A stretch of DNA of 29,343 bases from Flavobacteriales bacterium UBA7443 (GCA_002477505.1 DLQB01000129.1:1-29343), one strand, 5' to 3'; counted from the first letter of the stretch, positions 8,468 through 17,414 are shown. Notes: generated from the sequence alone by a model not told the origin. Numbers and translations are program-made.

Positions 8468-9555
8468 GAATCGCATTCCTCTCCAGTTCGATGGGATGGG
8501 GTGGATTGGAGCGAAACCTCCAACGGTATGCCCATTGGATGCAAGAAGCTGGGCATGAAATCGAAGTAAATGCTGTGCCCGAGAGTCCCTTGGCCACCTC
8601 TGTGGTAGCCGCCAACCTGCCCTTGCGATTCATTCCTAGGCAGCGCCGTTACCTGCCCGTAGGTGCGGCATCGGTGCTCAAGAAACACCTACTCTCCAAT
8701 CGATTTGATGTGCTATGGATTCGTGACCCTAGGGATTTACCGCTGGCAGCGTGGGCCGTTCGCACATTAAATTGTGCACTCATATTTCAGCAAGGCATGC
8801 AAATTCCAACACCCAAAAATGCTCCTTGGCATCGGATGCGTTTTGCCGCCGTGACTCGTTGGGTAAGTCCGCTGAATGTTTTGCGTGAAGAAGCGTTGCG
8901 AAACACGCCCCTCAAAGAGGAGCAGACCCGAGTCATTTCACTTGCGTTGGAGGATGAATGGTTTGACAAAAGCGGAGATAAAATAAATAGCCGAAAAGAA
9001 TGGGGTCTGCCCAATCGTGTGCCCATCATTGGACTGTTCGGTCGAATTGACCCGCTCAAAGGACAAGCCGATTTATTGCGTGCCTTGGCGGAACCCGAAG
9101 CCAATCAGTGGCACGCATTCATCATTGGACAAAATACGCCCAACGCAGCAGGCGCCAATCATAAGGACGAATTGAAGGATTTGGCTGTTGCGCTCAATGT
9201 CGCAGACCGTGTTCATTGGCGTCCGCCAAACGAGCAGTTGGCAGCTGCTTATGATTGCTGTGACGCGTATGCCATGTGCAGCGCTTCAGAGACATTCGGC
9301 ATGGTGACGATCGAAGCATTGGCGCGTCAAATCCCCATCATTGGAACCAATACGGGTGGAACGCCCGAATTGCTGGCCAATGGAAGATTTGGAAAGCTCT
9401 ATGAGCCGGGCAACCACCGGCAGTTGGCTCAAGCATTGAATTCGCTCGAGAACTGGCCCATGCCTTCTCCCTCACAACTGAAATCATTTCGACAATCCAA
9501 GGCACTTGAAGAATGGCAACAATTATTGCGGCATTCTCGTCGTTCTGCATTGTAA
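8464..9555 (+). CDS. Family 4 glycosyltransferase (GT-B fold)
   Basis: A 363-residue glycosyltransferase of the GT4 type. The N-terminal domain opens with RIAFLSSSMGWGGLERNLQ (2-20), whose Gly-rich loop is typical of GT-B acceptor domains. The C-terminal donor domain has FGRIDPLKGQ (192-201, with K199) and the E276-x7-E284 pair in ASETFGMVTIE, followed by GGTPELL. No membrane segment is seen, so it is expected to act at the cytoplasmic face on a lipid- or protein-linked acceptor. It starts in an ATGA overlap with the SDR gene, and its stop codon overlaps the presumed prfC promoter box. Donor and acceptor are unknown. Confidence 0.9.
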   Translation: MRIAFLSSSMGWGGLERNLQRYAHWMQEAGHEIEVNAVPESPLATSVVAANLPLRFIPRQRRYLPVGAASVLKKHLLSNRFDVLWIRDPRDLPLAAWAVRTLNCALIFQQGMQIPTPKNAPWHRMRFAAVTRWVSPLNVLREEALRNTPLKEEQTRVISLALEDEWFDKSGDKINSRKEWGLPNRVPIIGLFGRIDPLKGQADLLRALAEPEANQWHAFIIGQNTPNAAGANHKDELKDLAVALNVADRVHWRPPNEQLAAAYDCCDAYAMCSASETFGMVTIEALARQIPIIGTNTGGTPELLANGRFGKLYEPGNHRQLAQALNSLENWPMPSPSQLKSFRQSKALEEWQQLLRHSRRSAL

Positions 9556-9560
9556 TTTCG
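9553..9560 (+). promoter_or_regulatory. Candidate -7-like box (TAATTTCG) before prfC
   Basis: TAATTTCG matches TAnnTTTG at 7 of 8 positions and lies 7 bases before the prfC ATG. It includes the TAA stop of the preceding glycosyltransferase gene. No -33 box at the right spacing was seen, so prfC may also be read from upstream. Confidence 0.3.
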
Positions 9561-9567
9561 CGGTCCC

Positions 9568-11169
9568 ATGGCATTGATTCAAGAAGAAATTAAAAAGCGC
9601 AGAACGTTCGCCATCATCAGCCACCCTGATGCCGGAAAGACGACGCTCACGGAAAAATTTCTCCTCTTCGGAGGAGCGATCCAAACAGCGGGTGCCGTCA
9701 AAAACAACAAAATCACCAAAACAGCTGCTTCCGACTTCATGGAAATTGAGCGTCAAAGAGGGATTTCTGTGGCTACATCGGTCATGGCTTTTCACTACAA
9801 GGAACGCTTGATCAACCTGCTGGACACACCGGGACACCGGGATTTCGCTGAGGATACGTACCGGACTTTGACTGCAGTGGACAGTGTTATTTTGGTCATT
9901 GATTGCGTCAAAGGCGTGGAGGCACAGACAGAACGATTGATGGAAGTTTGTCGGATGCGCAAGACTCCTGTGATCATTTTCGTCAACAAGATGGACTTGG
10001 AAGGACAAGACGCATTTGACTTGTTGGACGAATTGGAAGAGAAGTTGGGCATCCAGGTACGTCCCTTGAGTTGGCCAATCAGCGGAGGCCAATCGTTCAA
10101 AGGAGTTTACAGCCTTTACGAGAAGCAATTGCGCCTTTTCAATCCCGACAAAACCAAAATCTCCAAGGATGTGGTTTCCGTCGAAGACATCCATTCGCCT
10201 GAATTGGATGAGTGGGTGACCGAAGAGCATGCACAGCAATTACGAGAAGATGTCGAGCTGATCGAAGGAGTTTATGAGGATTGGGATGCTCAGCCTTACT
10301 TGGACGGTGATTTGGCTCCCGTGTTTTTCGGAAGTGCTGTGAATAATTTTGGCATTCAAGAAATGCTCGACACGTTCATCGACATTGCTCCCGATCCGAG
10401 ACCACGGGAAACCGATGTGCGTCAAGTAGACCCGGAAGAATCGGCATTTACAGGATTCATCTTTAAAATCCATGCCAATATCGATCCACGGCACCGCGAT
10501 CGCATCGCCTTCATGCGTGTCTGCAGCGGAACCTTCCGACGCAATACATTCTTCAACCATACCCGACTCAATAAGAAACTCAAGTTTGCCAACCCTGCCA
10601 CCTTTTTAGCACAGGACAAAAGCGTCGTCGACGAAGCTTGGCCTGGAGATGTTGTTGGACTTTACGATACCGGCAGTTTTAAAATTGGAGACACCCTTAC
10701 CGAAGGTGAATCCATGCAATTCCGAGGAATCCCGAGCTTTTCTCCTGAAATATTCAAGGAATTGGTGAACAAAGATCCGATGAAGAGCAAGCAGTTGGAA
10801 AAAGGAATTCAACAACTCACGGATGAAGGGGTCGCGCAATTGTTTATTCGAGAACTGGGCAATAGAAAGATTGTCGGCACCGTTGGGGAGCTGCAGTTTG
10901 AAGTCATCCAATACCGCCTTGAGCACGAATATGGCGCCAAATGTGAGTTCCAACAGAAACCCTATTTCAAGGCATGTTGGATTGTGAGTGAAAACGAAGA
11001 AAAGCTAGAAGAATTCAAACGAATCAAAGGGACAGAAATGGTGGTTGACAAGGACAAAAACGACGTATACCTCGCTCCTTCCAAGTTCCTCCTCGACATG
11101 GAAATCGGTAATTATCCCGAACTCCAGTTTCACTTCACTTCGGAATTCAAAACAGCACAAGCCTCTTAG
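9568..11169 (+). CDS. prfC: Peptide chain release factor 3 (RF3), translational GTPase
   Basis: RF3 is a cytoplasmic GTPase that helps remove RF1 or RF2 from the ribosome after termination. The 533-residue length is close to the usual 529. GTPase motifs are intact: P-loop SHPDAGKTT at 18-26, switch region ERQRGISVATSVM at 61-73, DTPGH at 86-90 and NKMD at 140-143. The RF3-specific SGGQSFKGVY and the later VGTVGELQFEVIQYRL are present and separate it from EF-G and typA. The ATG at 9568 gives the family N-terminus. The gene follows the glycosyltransferase by 12 bases. Confidence 0.97.
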   Translation: MALIQEEIKKRRTFAIISHPDAGKTTLTEKFLLFGGAIQTAGAVKNNKITKTAASDFMEIERQRGISVATSVMAFHYKERLINLLDTPGHRDFAEDTYRTLTAVDSVILVIDCVKGVEAQTERLMEVCRMRKTPVIIFVNKMDLEGQDAFDLLDELEEKLGIQVRPLSWPISGGQSFKGVYSLYEKQLRLFNPDKTKISKDVVSVEDIHSPELDEWVTEEHAQQLREDVELIEGVYEDWDAQPYLDGDLAPVFFGSAVNNFGIQEMLDTFIDIAPDPRPRETDVRQVDPEESAFTGFIFKIHANIDPRHRDRIAFMRVCSGTFRRNTFFNHTRLNKKLKFANPATFLAQDKSVVDEAWPGDVVGLYDTGSFKIGDTLTEGESMQFRGIPSFSPEIFKELVNKDPMKSKQLEKGIQQLTDEGVAQLFIRELGNRKIVGTVGELQFEVIQYRLEHEYGAKCEFQQKPYFKACWIVSENEEKLEEFKRIKGTEMVVDKDKNDVYLAPSKFLLDMEIGNYPELQFHFTSEFKTAQAS

Positions 11170-11177
11170 GAGCCTTT

Positions 11178-11209
11178 TTTGCCGACCTGCTGCACTTTTC
11201 GTAAATTTC
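11178..11209 (+). promoter_or_regulatory. Candidate Bacteroidota promoter: TTTG, 20-base spacer, TAAATTTC
   Basis: The 45-base gap after prfC contains TTTG (11178-11181), exactly 20 bases, and TAAATTTC (11202-11209). This matches the -33/-7 layout of Bacteroidota promoters (TTTG, 19-21 bases, TAnnTTTG) with one mismatch. The box ends 5 bases before the ATG at 11215. It would drive the three-gene envelope operon. It is the best promoter match in the window. Confidence 0.6.
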
Positions 11210-11214
11210 GCATC

Positions 11215-11874
11215 ATGCTGAACAAACTGAAACTCACTGTGCTTCTCGCCACTGCTTCGTGCATTTCAGGGTTCGGCTATGCCCAGTCCAATGCCATAGA
11301 TTCAACGTTGACGCCCCCCCCCGACGTCATTCAGATCAGCGGCATGGTTGTCACGGGGGATTCCTTGTCTCCTCTACCCTTTGCCACGGTTTTTCGGAAA
11401 CGCGACCTGCGCGGAATCATGACAGACGCCAATGGCTTCTTCAGCATCCCTGCATTGGAAAATGACACCATCACCGTTTCTTCGGTCGGGTTCATCACAC
11501 AGGAATTTTCTGTTCCTGATGACCTAGAATTCAATCGAATGAATGTAGTGCAACCACTTGGCAGAGATACCATTGAGATTGATCAGGCTTTCATTTACCC
11601 ATGGCCGACTCGCGAGCGATTTCGAGAAGAATTCTTGGAATTACAGCTTACAGCTGACGCTTTTACCATTGGACAGCAGCGGTTGAATGCTGCAGACATC
11701 TACGATCGCCTCATGGAGGTCGGACGCGACGGCAGTGAAGTCTACAATTATACGGTGCAGCAACAAGCACAACAAAACTACTACCAAGGCCAACTGGCTC
11801 CCATCAGTTTGTTCAACCCTATTGCTTGGGCAAAATTTGTAGAGGCGATTCGAAATGGATCTTTGAAACGATGA
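11215..11874 (+). CDS. Secreted protein with carboxypeptidase-regulatory-like domain
   Basis: A 219-residue exported protein. The ATG at 11215 gives a clear signal peptide (MLNKLKLTVLLATAS..., predicted cleavage after GYAQ at about residue 24); a TTG at 11179 would put cytoplasmic residues before it and overlap the promoter. Residues about 43-112 form a carboxypeptidase D regulatory-like beta-sandwich (ISGMVVTGDSLSPLPFATV ... GIMTDANGFFSIPAL ... VSSVGF). The C-terminal half carries RERFREEFLELQL and an Asn/Gln-rich stretch, seen in small Bacteroidota envelope proteins of unknown role. A run of nine C bases at 11314-11322 encodes the Pro-Pro-Pro near residue 35. It overlaps the TonB-receptor gene by four bases, suggesting a shared envelope function; I do not recognise a specific activity. 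Confidence 0.85.
   Translation: MLNKLKLTVLLATASCISGFGYAQSNAIDSTLTPPPDVIQISGMVVTGDSLSPLPFATVFRKRDLRGIMTDANGFFSIPALENDTITVSSVGFITQEFSVPDDLEFNRMNVVQPLGRDTIEIDQAFIYPWPTRERFREEFLELQLTADAFTIGQQRLNAADIYDRLMEVGRDGSEVYNYTVQQQAQQNYYQGQLAPISLFNPIAWAKFVEAIRNGSLKR
11314..11322 (+). repeat. Homopolymeric C9 tract within coding sequence
   Basis: Nine consecutive C bases encode Pro-Pro-Pro close to the mature N-terminus of the regulatory-domain protein. Such tracts are prone to slipped-strand mispairing; a change of one base would shift the frame of this gene about 35 codons in. Confidence 0.8.
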
Positions 11875-14468
11875 CGCGCCATTTCTTACGCTTTCTCATG
11901 CTGATCGCGGTGTGTTTCTCTGTCAGCATAGGAATAAGCCAGACAGACAACAATGGAATGGGCACACTGAGAGGTACCGTTCGAAATCAGTCTGGACAGG
12001 CCTTGCCTGGCGCTACAGTCATTCCACTTGATCAAAAGTCCGCAGCCGTTGTCACCGCGGTTGATGGCACCTTCGAGTTGCAGCTGAGGGCCAACCGAAG
12101 CTGGACCGTGCGTTTCGGATTTGTTGGTTTTCAAACCAAAGAAGTCACTGTAGAACTGCGTGAATCATTTCCAACGGAACAGAACATAACGCTGATCCCA
12201 GGCGTGGCATTGAAGACTTCGGAAGTGATTGCAGATGGGGAACGTACCGGTCCTATCCAGCGCATCGACCCCAAAGTTGCTGCGCGCATTCCATCGCCTC
12301 GCGGAACAATTGAAGACCTATTGATTCAAGCACCTGTGAATTTTACAAGCGAGCTGTCGAGCGGTTATAATGTTCGAGGCGGAAGCTTCGATGAAAACTT
12401 GGTCTACGTCAACGACGTAGAAGTGTACCGGCCATTTCTCGTTCGCGCAGGTCAACAGGAAGGCCTCTCCTTTCCCAATCCTGACATGGTGGAATCCATC
12501 GAGTTTTCAGCAGGCGGATTTGAAGCGAAATATGGGGATAAGATGAGCTCTGTATTGGACATCCAATACCGCAAGCCGACAAAAGCAGCCACCCGATTTA
12601 CCGGAAGCATGCTCGGAGCACAGGCGCAACAGGATCTAGTGAGTCGCAAAGGTCCTGCCGGACACCGCTTATGGACGGCGAACACGGGCGTGCGATTTCG
12701 AGACAACTCCTACGTGTTGGGAACACTGGATGAAGGTGGGGAATACCAGCCGCGTTACATCGATGTGCAATCTTTTGTCACGATTGATCCGGACGGCTAT
12801 GGCCCTTGGGAAATCGAATTGCTCGGAATTTATGGGCAGAATGATTACACCTTCATTCCTGAAGAACGACAGTCTGACGTCGGCAATATCAATGAGGCCT
12901 TGCGGCTCAAAATATATTTCGACGGACAAGAGAAAACGTCTTATCGAACGGGCTTTGGCGCGCTAGCAGTCAATCACACCGGCGAGAACCATCGCCTGCG
13001 TTGGATTACTTCTGCCTTTCAAACCGCCGAATCAGAGACGTTCGACATCCTCGGCGCCTACTTCTTGGATGAACTGGATCGCGATTTGGGATCCGATGCT
13101 TTGGGAGAAGAAGCCGTCAACCGTGGAGTTGGTGTGTTCCTCAACCACGCACGAAATCGGCTATATGCCAACGTACTCAGCACAGCGCTCAAGGGTTCAA
13201 CTTCCTTCGGAGGCGGCAACGGACTGTTGGAATGGGGTGTGAAATGGCAACGGGAACAAATTGAAGATTATCTGGCGGAATGGTCACTTACTGACTCTGC
13301 GGGTTTCATCGCTCCGCATCCGCAAGACAGCATTGGCTACATTGACGAAGGACCGCAACAGACCATTGAATTAGAGGATGTCATCCGGGCGAACAACGAC
13401 GTAAACGCGCAGCGGAGTCAGGCATTTGTACAAGGCAGTTGGTCATGGGAAGACCGGTTCAAAGGCCTGTGGGAAATAAACGCAGGGATCCGTGGCCATC
13501 ATTGGGGGTTCACCAATCAACGAACCAATGAAACCGGTGGCCCCGTCTTGGTTGGCGGGCCACGAGGACACATCAGTTACCGTCCGCTGGAGGAAGACGG
13601 CATGCCATCAATCGTATGGAATTTTGCAGCGGGCGTGTACTGGCAACCCCCGTTTTATCGCGAAATGAGGCGACTAGACGGTACGCTCAATGCAAACATC
13701 CGGCCCCAAAAAGCAACGCACTTCGTGCTGGGAATGGACCGAATTTTCAAGTTGTATGATCGTCCATTTAAAATGGTCGGCGAGGTCTATTACAAAGGCA
13801 TGGATGCCTTGATTCCGTATGAAATTGAAAATGTTCGCCAACGCTATTACGCCAAGAACAACAGCTCAGGTTATGCGGCAGGCGCGGACTTCATGTTGAA
13901 CGGCGAATTCATCGACGGAATCCAAAGCTGGTTTCGCATGTCCGTCATGAAAACGGAAGAAGATTTGAACGATGACGATTACTGGCAGTACTACAACAGC
14001 GCCGGAACCCCAATCATTACGGGATTTACATTGGACAACGTACCCGTGGATAGCGCTTTGATCTCACCGGGATTCATACCACGCCAAACCGACCAACGCT
14101 TTAATATGAGCCTGCTTTTCCAAGATGAAATGCCCGGAAACGAAGCGTACAAAGTGCTCATTAGCCTATACTTCGGCACGGGACTTCCTTTCGGGCCTCC
14201 CTCCTTCGAACGGTACAAAGACATATTGCGGACGCCCACATATCGCCGTGTAGACATTGGTTTTTCCAGGGAATTGTTCACCGCAGCAAATCGCACAACC
14301 AAGTATGATGACTTAAGCGGCTTCATTTCTGTTGAAGTCTTCAACATTCTAGGCATTCGAAACACCATCAATCACACGTGGATCGAAGATGTCAATCGTC
14401 GGCTCTATGCCATCCCGAATTACCTGACCAACCGCAGGCTAAACCTGAAGGTTGGCTTATCATTTTGA
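11871..14468 (+). CDS. TonB-dependent outer-membrane receptor with N-terminal regulatory-like domain
   Basis: An 865-residue outer-membrane beta-barrel protein powered by TonB. The ATG at 11871 sits in an ATGA overlap with the upstream gene and is followed by a signal peptide (about 1-23). Residues about 31-113 form a carboxypeptidase-regulatory-like domain (GTLRGTVRNQSGQALPGATV). The plug follows (about 120-235) with NVRGGSFDENLVYVNDVEVY and SAGGFEAKYGDKMSSVLDI. The rest is barrel strands ending in the aromatic NRRLNLKVGLSF, with a C-terminal Phe typical of outer-membrane proteins. It lacks a neighbouring susD, so it is not a standard SusCD pair; the ligand is unknown. The lectin-like gene starts 6 bases after its stop. 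Confidence 0.93.
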   Translation: MTRHFLRFLMLIAVCFSVSIGISQTDNNGMGTLRGTVRNQSGQALPGATVIPLDQKSAAVVTAVDGTFELQLRANRSWTVRFGFVGFQTKEVTVELRESFPTEQNITLIPGVALKTSEVIADGERTGPIQRIDPKVAARIPSPRGTIEDLLIQAPVNFTSELSSGYNVRGGSFDENLVYVNDVEVYRPFLVRAGQQEGLSFPNPDMVESIEFSAGGFEAKYGDKMSSVLDIQYRKPTKAATRFTGSMLGAQAQQDLVSRKGPAGHRLWTANTGVRFRDNSYVLGTLDEGGEYQPRYIDVQSFVTIDPDGYGPWEIELLGIYGQNDYTFIPEERQSDVGNINEALRLKIYFDGQEKTSYRTGFGALAVNHTGENHRLRWITSAFQTAESETFDILGAYFLDELDRDLGSDALGEEAVNRGVGVFLNHARNRLYANVLSTALKGSTSFGGGNGLLEWGVKWQREQIEDYLAEWSLTDSAGFIAPHPQDSIGYIDEGPQQTIELEDVIRANNDVNAQRSQAFVQGSWSWEDRFKGLWEINAGIRGHHWGFTNQRTNETGGPVLVGGPRGHISYRPLEEDGMPSIVWNFAAGVYWQPPFYREMRRLDGTLNANIRPQKATHFVLGMDRIFKLYDRPFKMVGEVYYKGMDALIPYEIENVRQRYYAKNNSSGYAAGADFMLNGEFIDGIQSWFRMSVMKTEEDLNDDDYWQYYNSAGTPIITGFTLDNVPVDSALISPGFIPRQTDQRFNMSLLFQDEMPGNEAYKVLISLYFGTGLPFGPPSFERYKDILRTPTYRRVDIGFSRELFTAANRTTKYDDLSGFISVEVFNILGIRNTINHTWIEDVNRRLYAIPNYLTNRRLNLKVGLSF

Positions 14469-14474
14469 AGCGCA

Positions 14475-16490
14475 ATGCTTGGCAGAAGTTCGTCCATGCA
14501 AATGATCACCATAATGCAGACACTGCTCTTAGCAGGGTTCCTCTGGTTATCGATGGGAATTTCGGCTCAAACCTACTTCTTGAACGGAACCGCAACGGCC
14601 GGTGATGGCGACTGTTACCAACTCACGACGACCCAGGGCAATCAAAATGGAACCGTTTGGTATGGCGAGCAGATCAATCTGAGTGAAGCTTTCGAGCTAA
14701 GTTTCAGCATGAACTTCGGAACCATAGATGCATCTGGAGCCGATGGAATGGTGTTTGTGCTTCAAAACGTCGGAACCAATGCACTCGGTGAAACGGGTGG
14801 GGCCCTTGGATTCCGCGGCTTTGACCCGAGCTTCGGTATCGAATTTGACACGTGGCAAAATGGACAGTTTGGCGATTTAGTCACCGACCACATTGGCTTC
14901 CTTTCGGATGGATCAGTGGACCACAATCCCCCCACTGGCTTGGCCGGACCGGTAAACGCAAACATCAACGGCGCCAACATAGAAGACGGTGAGGATCACC
15001 CCGTTCGAATTACGTGGGATCCGAATACGACCATCATTGCGGTGTATTTTGACTGCGACTTACGCTTGTTTGCAGAAGTGGACTTGGTGAACGAGATTTT
15101 CAGTGGAGAATCAAACGTTTACTGGGGATTCACAGGAAGCACAGGCGGATCATTCAACAACCAGACTGTGTGCTTGGCTCCCAATATCATCGCCACGGAC
15201 CCTGTCGTCGCCATTTGCCCGGGAAGCAGCATTGAACTCAATGTCTCTGGCGCACCCAATACCATATACACGTGGGAGCCCGCTGACTTTCTTTCAGATC
15301 CAAATGCCTCCACCACTTTGTGCACGCCAGACTCCACCATGACATACGTCGTCAGTTATGAGGGGTTCTGTGAAGCAAGCATTGCAGATACCATCGTGGT
15401 GTTGGTGGAGGAGTTAGAAGCCACATTGATCACCGACCCAAGCAACACATTGACCTGCGACAACCCGGCCATTGAGGTCATTGCAGGCTCCAACTTCCCC
15501 TCTGGGATTGATTTTTCATGGTCATCCATCGACGCGGATAGCGACTTTGAGTACAACCAAACCACCGCTACAATCGATGCTGCCGGGAATTATTTGCTCA
15601 TTGCAGATTGGAATGAAGGCGCTTGCTTCGACAGCTTACAATTCACGATTGACCTGGATACAACGACCTATCAATCCGCTCTAATTCCATCCAGCAATGT
15701 CATCAATTGCACCATCGATTCCGTGACCCTCCTCTTGGCCAATGACAACGCGGATGCTGAATTCAATTGGGAACCGCCGAATGCCGCAGATTTCACCTGG
15801 ACCAATGAGCCTTTCGAGTTATTGACCAGCACTGCTGGAATTTGGAGCGTGACCACCTCAAATCCCGGGAATGGGTGCGCATCCACAACCGAAGTCAACA
15901 TTTCAGAGGATTTCACCTTCCCGGAAGTAGAGGCGGGTTACGCTGACACCCTAACCTGTTCAGCACCGACAAGCTTGATCTCAGGCATTATTGTGTCTCC
16001 CGTTGATTACACTCCCATCTTGAATTGGGACTGGGTCGAAGGCGCTTTGAACGCATTGGATCCTTTGGCGCCAACGGCTCTTGCTCCTGGTACGTATTTT
16101 TTGACCGTTGCATTCGAAGAAAATGGATGCGTCAGTCAGGACTCGGTTATCGTGTACCAGGATCCCGAAGCCACCATCGATGCGAGCTCGGCCCGATTCC
16201 CGAACGTTATATCTCCGAATCGAGACGGTTACAATGATCGATTAACCCTCTACCTCGATGAATTTCCCGACTTCCCTTTGCTTTCAATTGTTCGAGAATT
16301 CGAGCTGTCCATCTTCAATCGATGGGGAAATCTCGTCTACAGCTATCAAGGAGGCCCTGTGGAGTGGGATGGTCGCATCAATGATGACGACGTCGCGGAG
16401 GGATTTTATTATTACAAACTCGAGTACCTCATCGTTTGCGGAGACGAACAACGAGGAACCTTGACCGGTGGATTTGAATTGTTCCGGTAG
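14475..16490 (+). CDS. Secreted L-type-lectin-like protein with T9SS type B (CHU_C) sorting domain
   Basis: A 671-residue exported protein. The signal peptide ends at about residue 32 (SAQ); the ATG at 14496 (residue 8) is an alternative start. Residues about 33-238 resemble legume/L-type lectins: ADGMVFVLQN, GFRGFDPSFGIEFDTWQN, HPVRITWDP and YWGFTGSTGG are the family's core strands and ligand/metal loops. The middle contains beta-sandwich repeats with paired cysteines and Asp/Thr-rich sequence (about 240-570). Residues about 573-671 are a gliding-motility-associated C-terminal domain (CHU_C), with FPNVISPNRDGYND, LSIFNRWGNLVY and EWDGR..., which directs export through T9SS. It is expected on the cell surface or outside, binding glycans. 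It is the last gene of the envelope operon and ends 3 bases from the convergent exonuclease gene. Confidence 0.9.
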   Translation: MLGRSSSMQMITIMQTLLLAGFLWLSMGISAQTYFLNGTATAGDGDCYQLTTTQGNQNGTVWYGEQINLSEAFELSFSMNFGTIDASGADGMVFVLQNVGTNALGETGGALGFRGFDPSFGIEFDTWQNGQFGDLVTDHIGFLSDGSVDHNPPTGLAGPVNANINGANIEDGEDHPVRITWDPNTTIIAVYFDCDLRLFAEVDLVNEIFSGESNVYWGFTGSTGGSFNNQTVCLAPNIIATDPVVAICPGSSIELNVSGAPNTIYTWEPADFLSDPNASTTLCTPDSTMTYVVSYEGFCEASIADTIVVLVEELEATLITDPSNTLTCDNPAIEVIAGSNFPSGIDFSWSSIDADSDFEYNQTTATIDAAGNYLLIADWNEGACFDSLQFTIDLDTTTYQSALIPSSNVINCTIDSVTLLLANDNADAEFNWEPPNAADFTWTNEPFELLTSTAGIWSVTTSNPGNGCASTTEVNISEDFTFPEVEAGYADTLTCSAPTSLISGIIVSPVDYTPILNWDWVEGALNALDPLAPTALAPGTYFLTVAFEENGCVSQDSVIVYQDPEATIDASSARFPNVISPNRDGYNDRLTLYLDEFPDFPLLSIVREFELSIFNRWGNLVYSYQGGPVEWDGRINDDDVAEGFYYYKLEYLIVCGDEQRGTLTGGFELFR

Positions 16491-16493
16491 CAA

Positions 16494-17414
16494 TCAATCT
16501 TTCATCCCTTCCAGCTGCTTCAAAAACTCATCCATGCTCACGATGGGAATCTCGTATTCGACACATCGTGCATATTTCGCGGCCCCCATCTTCACGTCCG
16601 CCACCAAAAAATCAATCCGTGCATTCACAGATCTTCTGTGCATTAGACCAGCCTTGCTCCCCATCATGCGTAATTTTTGTTTTTGCGCATTGTCAAAACC
16701 ACTAATGACATAAGATTGCCCTTTGCACATTGCTTCGAATTTGGCCGTTGGTTTCCATGTGACCAACTCATGGATGTAGTCTGCACGTTTTTTCGGCGCA
16801 GCATGTTTGGCGCGAACAATCAATCGATTCTGAAATTGCGGTATTGCATGGCGGTTCCATTGGTTTTTTGCAACCAACCCCTCCCATGAGTTGATTTTCT
16901 TTTCTTTGGCGACCAGCTCCACTACCGCAGAACATACGCGAGCATCGCTTTCGGGATTGTGATGGTCCAATTCCCACTTGAAACGCCGAGCGAGGCTTTT
17001 GATGCCGTGCTTCTCAATTTCAGGCCAAGCCTTTCGGGCCAATTCCAATGTGCAATAAAAAGGAGCATTGGCCTCTTCCTTCATTTGATGATGAGAAAAG
17101 GCATGGCCCAAGTGCTTGCATTCCACTTGGGATGCATTGTGCGCTATGAGTGGAATGCCTTTGATTTCATCTGCCACGCGCGACCAGACTTCCGGAAAAC
17201 TCGGAGCTGAGAGGGCGTCCTTCAATGAATACGTCAGATTCCATCGCTGCCAATCTCCAAATGCGGGCACCACAGGACGGACAAGCGAACGGAACGAGAA
17301 CACCTCTTTCCCATCCTCCATGATGATGAGTCCTATTTCGCAAATATTGCCAATATCACTGGTAGCGCACTCCAAATCAATGGCTGCATATTTCAATCCT
17401 TCTTTCATATTCAT
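16494..17414 (-). CDS. DEDDh-type 3'-5' exonuclease with C-terminal BRCT domain
   Basis: A 306-residue protein with a DnaQ/RNase T-like exonuclease domain (about 8-170), a basic linker, and a BRCT domain (about 225-303, with YVISGFDNAQKQKLRMMGSKAG and IDFLVADVKMGAAKYARC). Motif I is intact (D13-L-E15), and motif III is H152-x4-D157. Motif II is odd: AHNASQVECKHL has no Asp where HNASFD is usual, and E98 may replace it after a one-residue shift. It starts in an ATGA overlap with ligA, so the two are translationally coupled; both carry a C-terminal BRCT domain, suggesting action on nicked or processed DNA ends. Expected in the cytoplasm. Whether it is an active nuclease is uncertain. Confidence 0.85.
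   Translation of the reverse strand: MNMKEGLKYAAIDLECATSDIGNICEIGLIIMEDGKEVFSFRSLVRPVVPAFGDWQRWNLTYSLKDALSAPSFPEVWSRVADEIKGIPLIAHNASQVECKHLGHAFSHHQMKEEANAPFYCTLELARKAWPEIEKHGIKSLARRFKWELDHHNPESDARVCSAVVELVAKEKKINSWEGLVAKNQWNRHAIPQFQNRLIVRAKHAAPKKRADYIHELVTWKPTAKFEAMCKGQSYVISGFDNAQKQKLRMMGSKAGLMHRRSVNARIDFLVADVKMGAAKYARCVEYEIPIVSMDEFLKQLEGMKD

Noticed and set aside
11165..11180. Possible terminator after prfC (short CTC/GAG inverted repeat followed by six T)
   Set aside because: The stem would be only three base pairs, and the T-run is better explained as part of the -33 TTTG promoter box.
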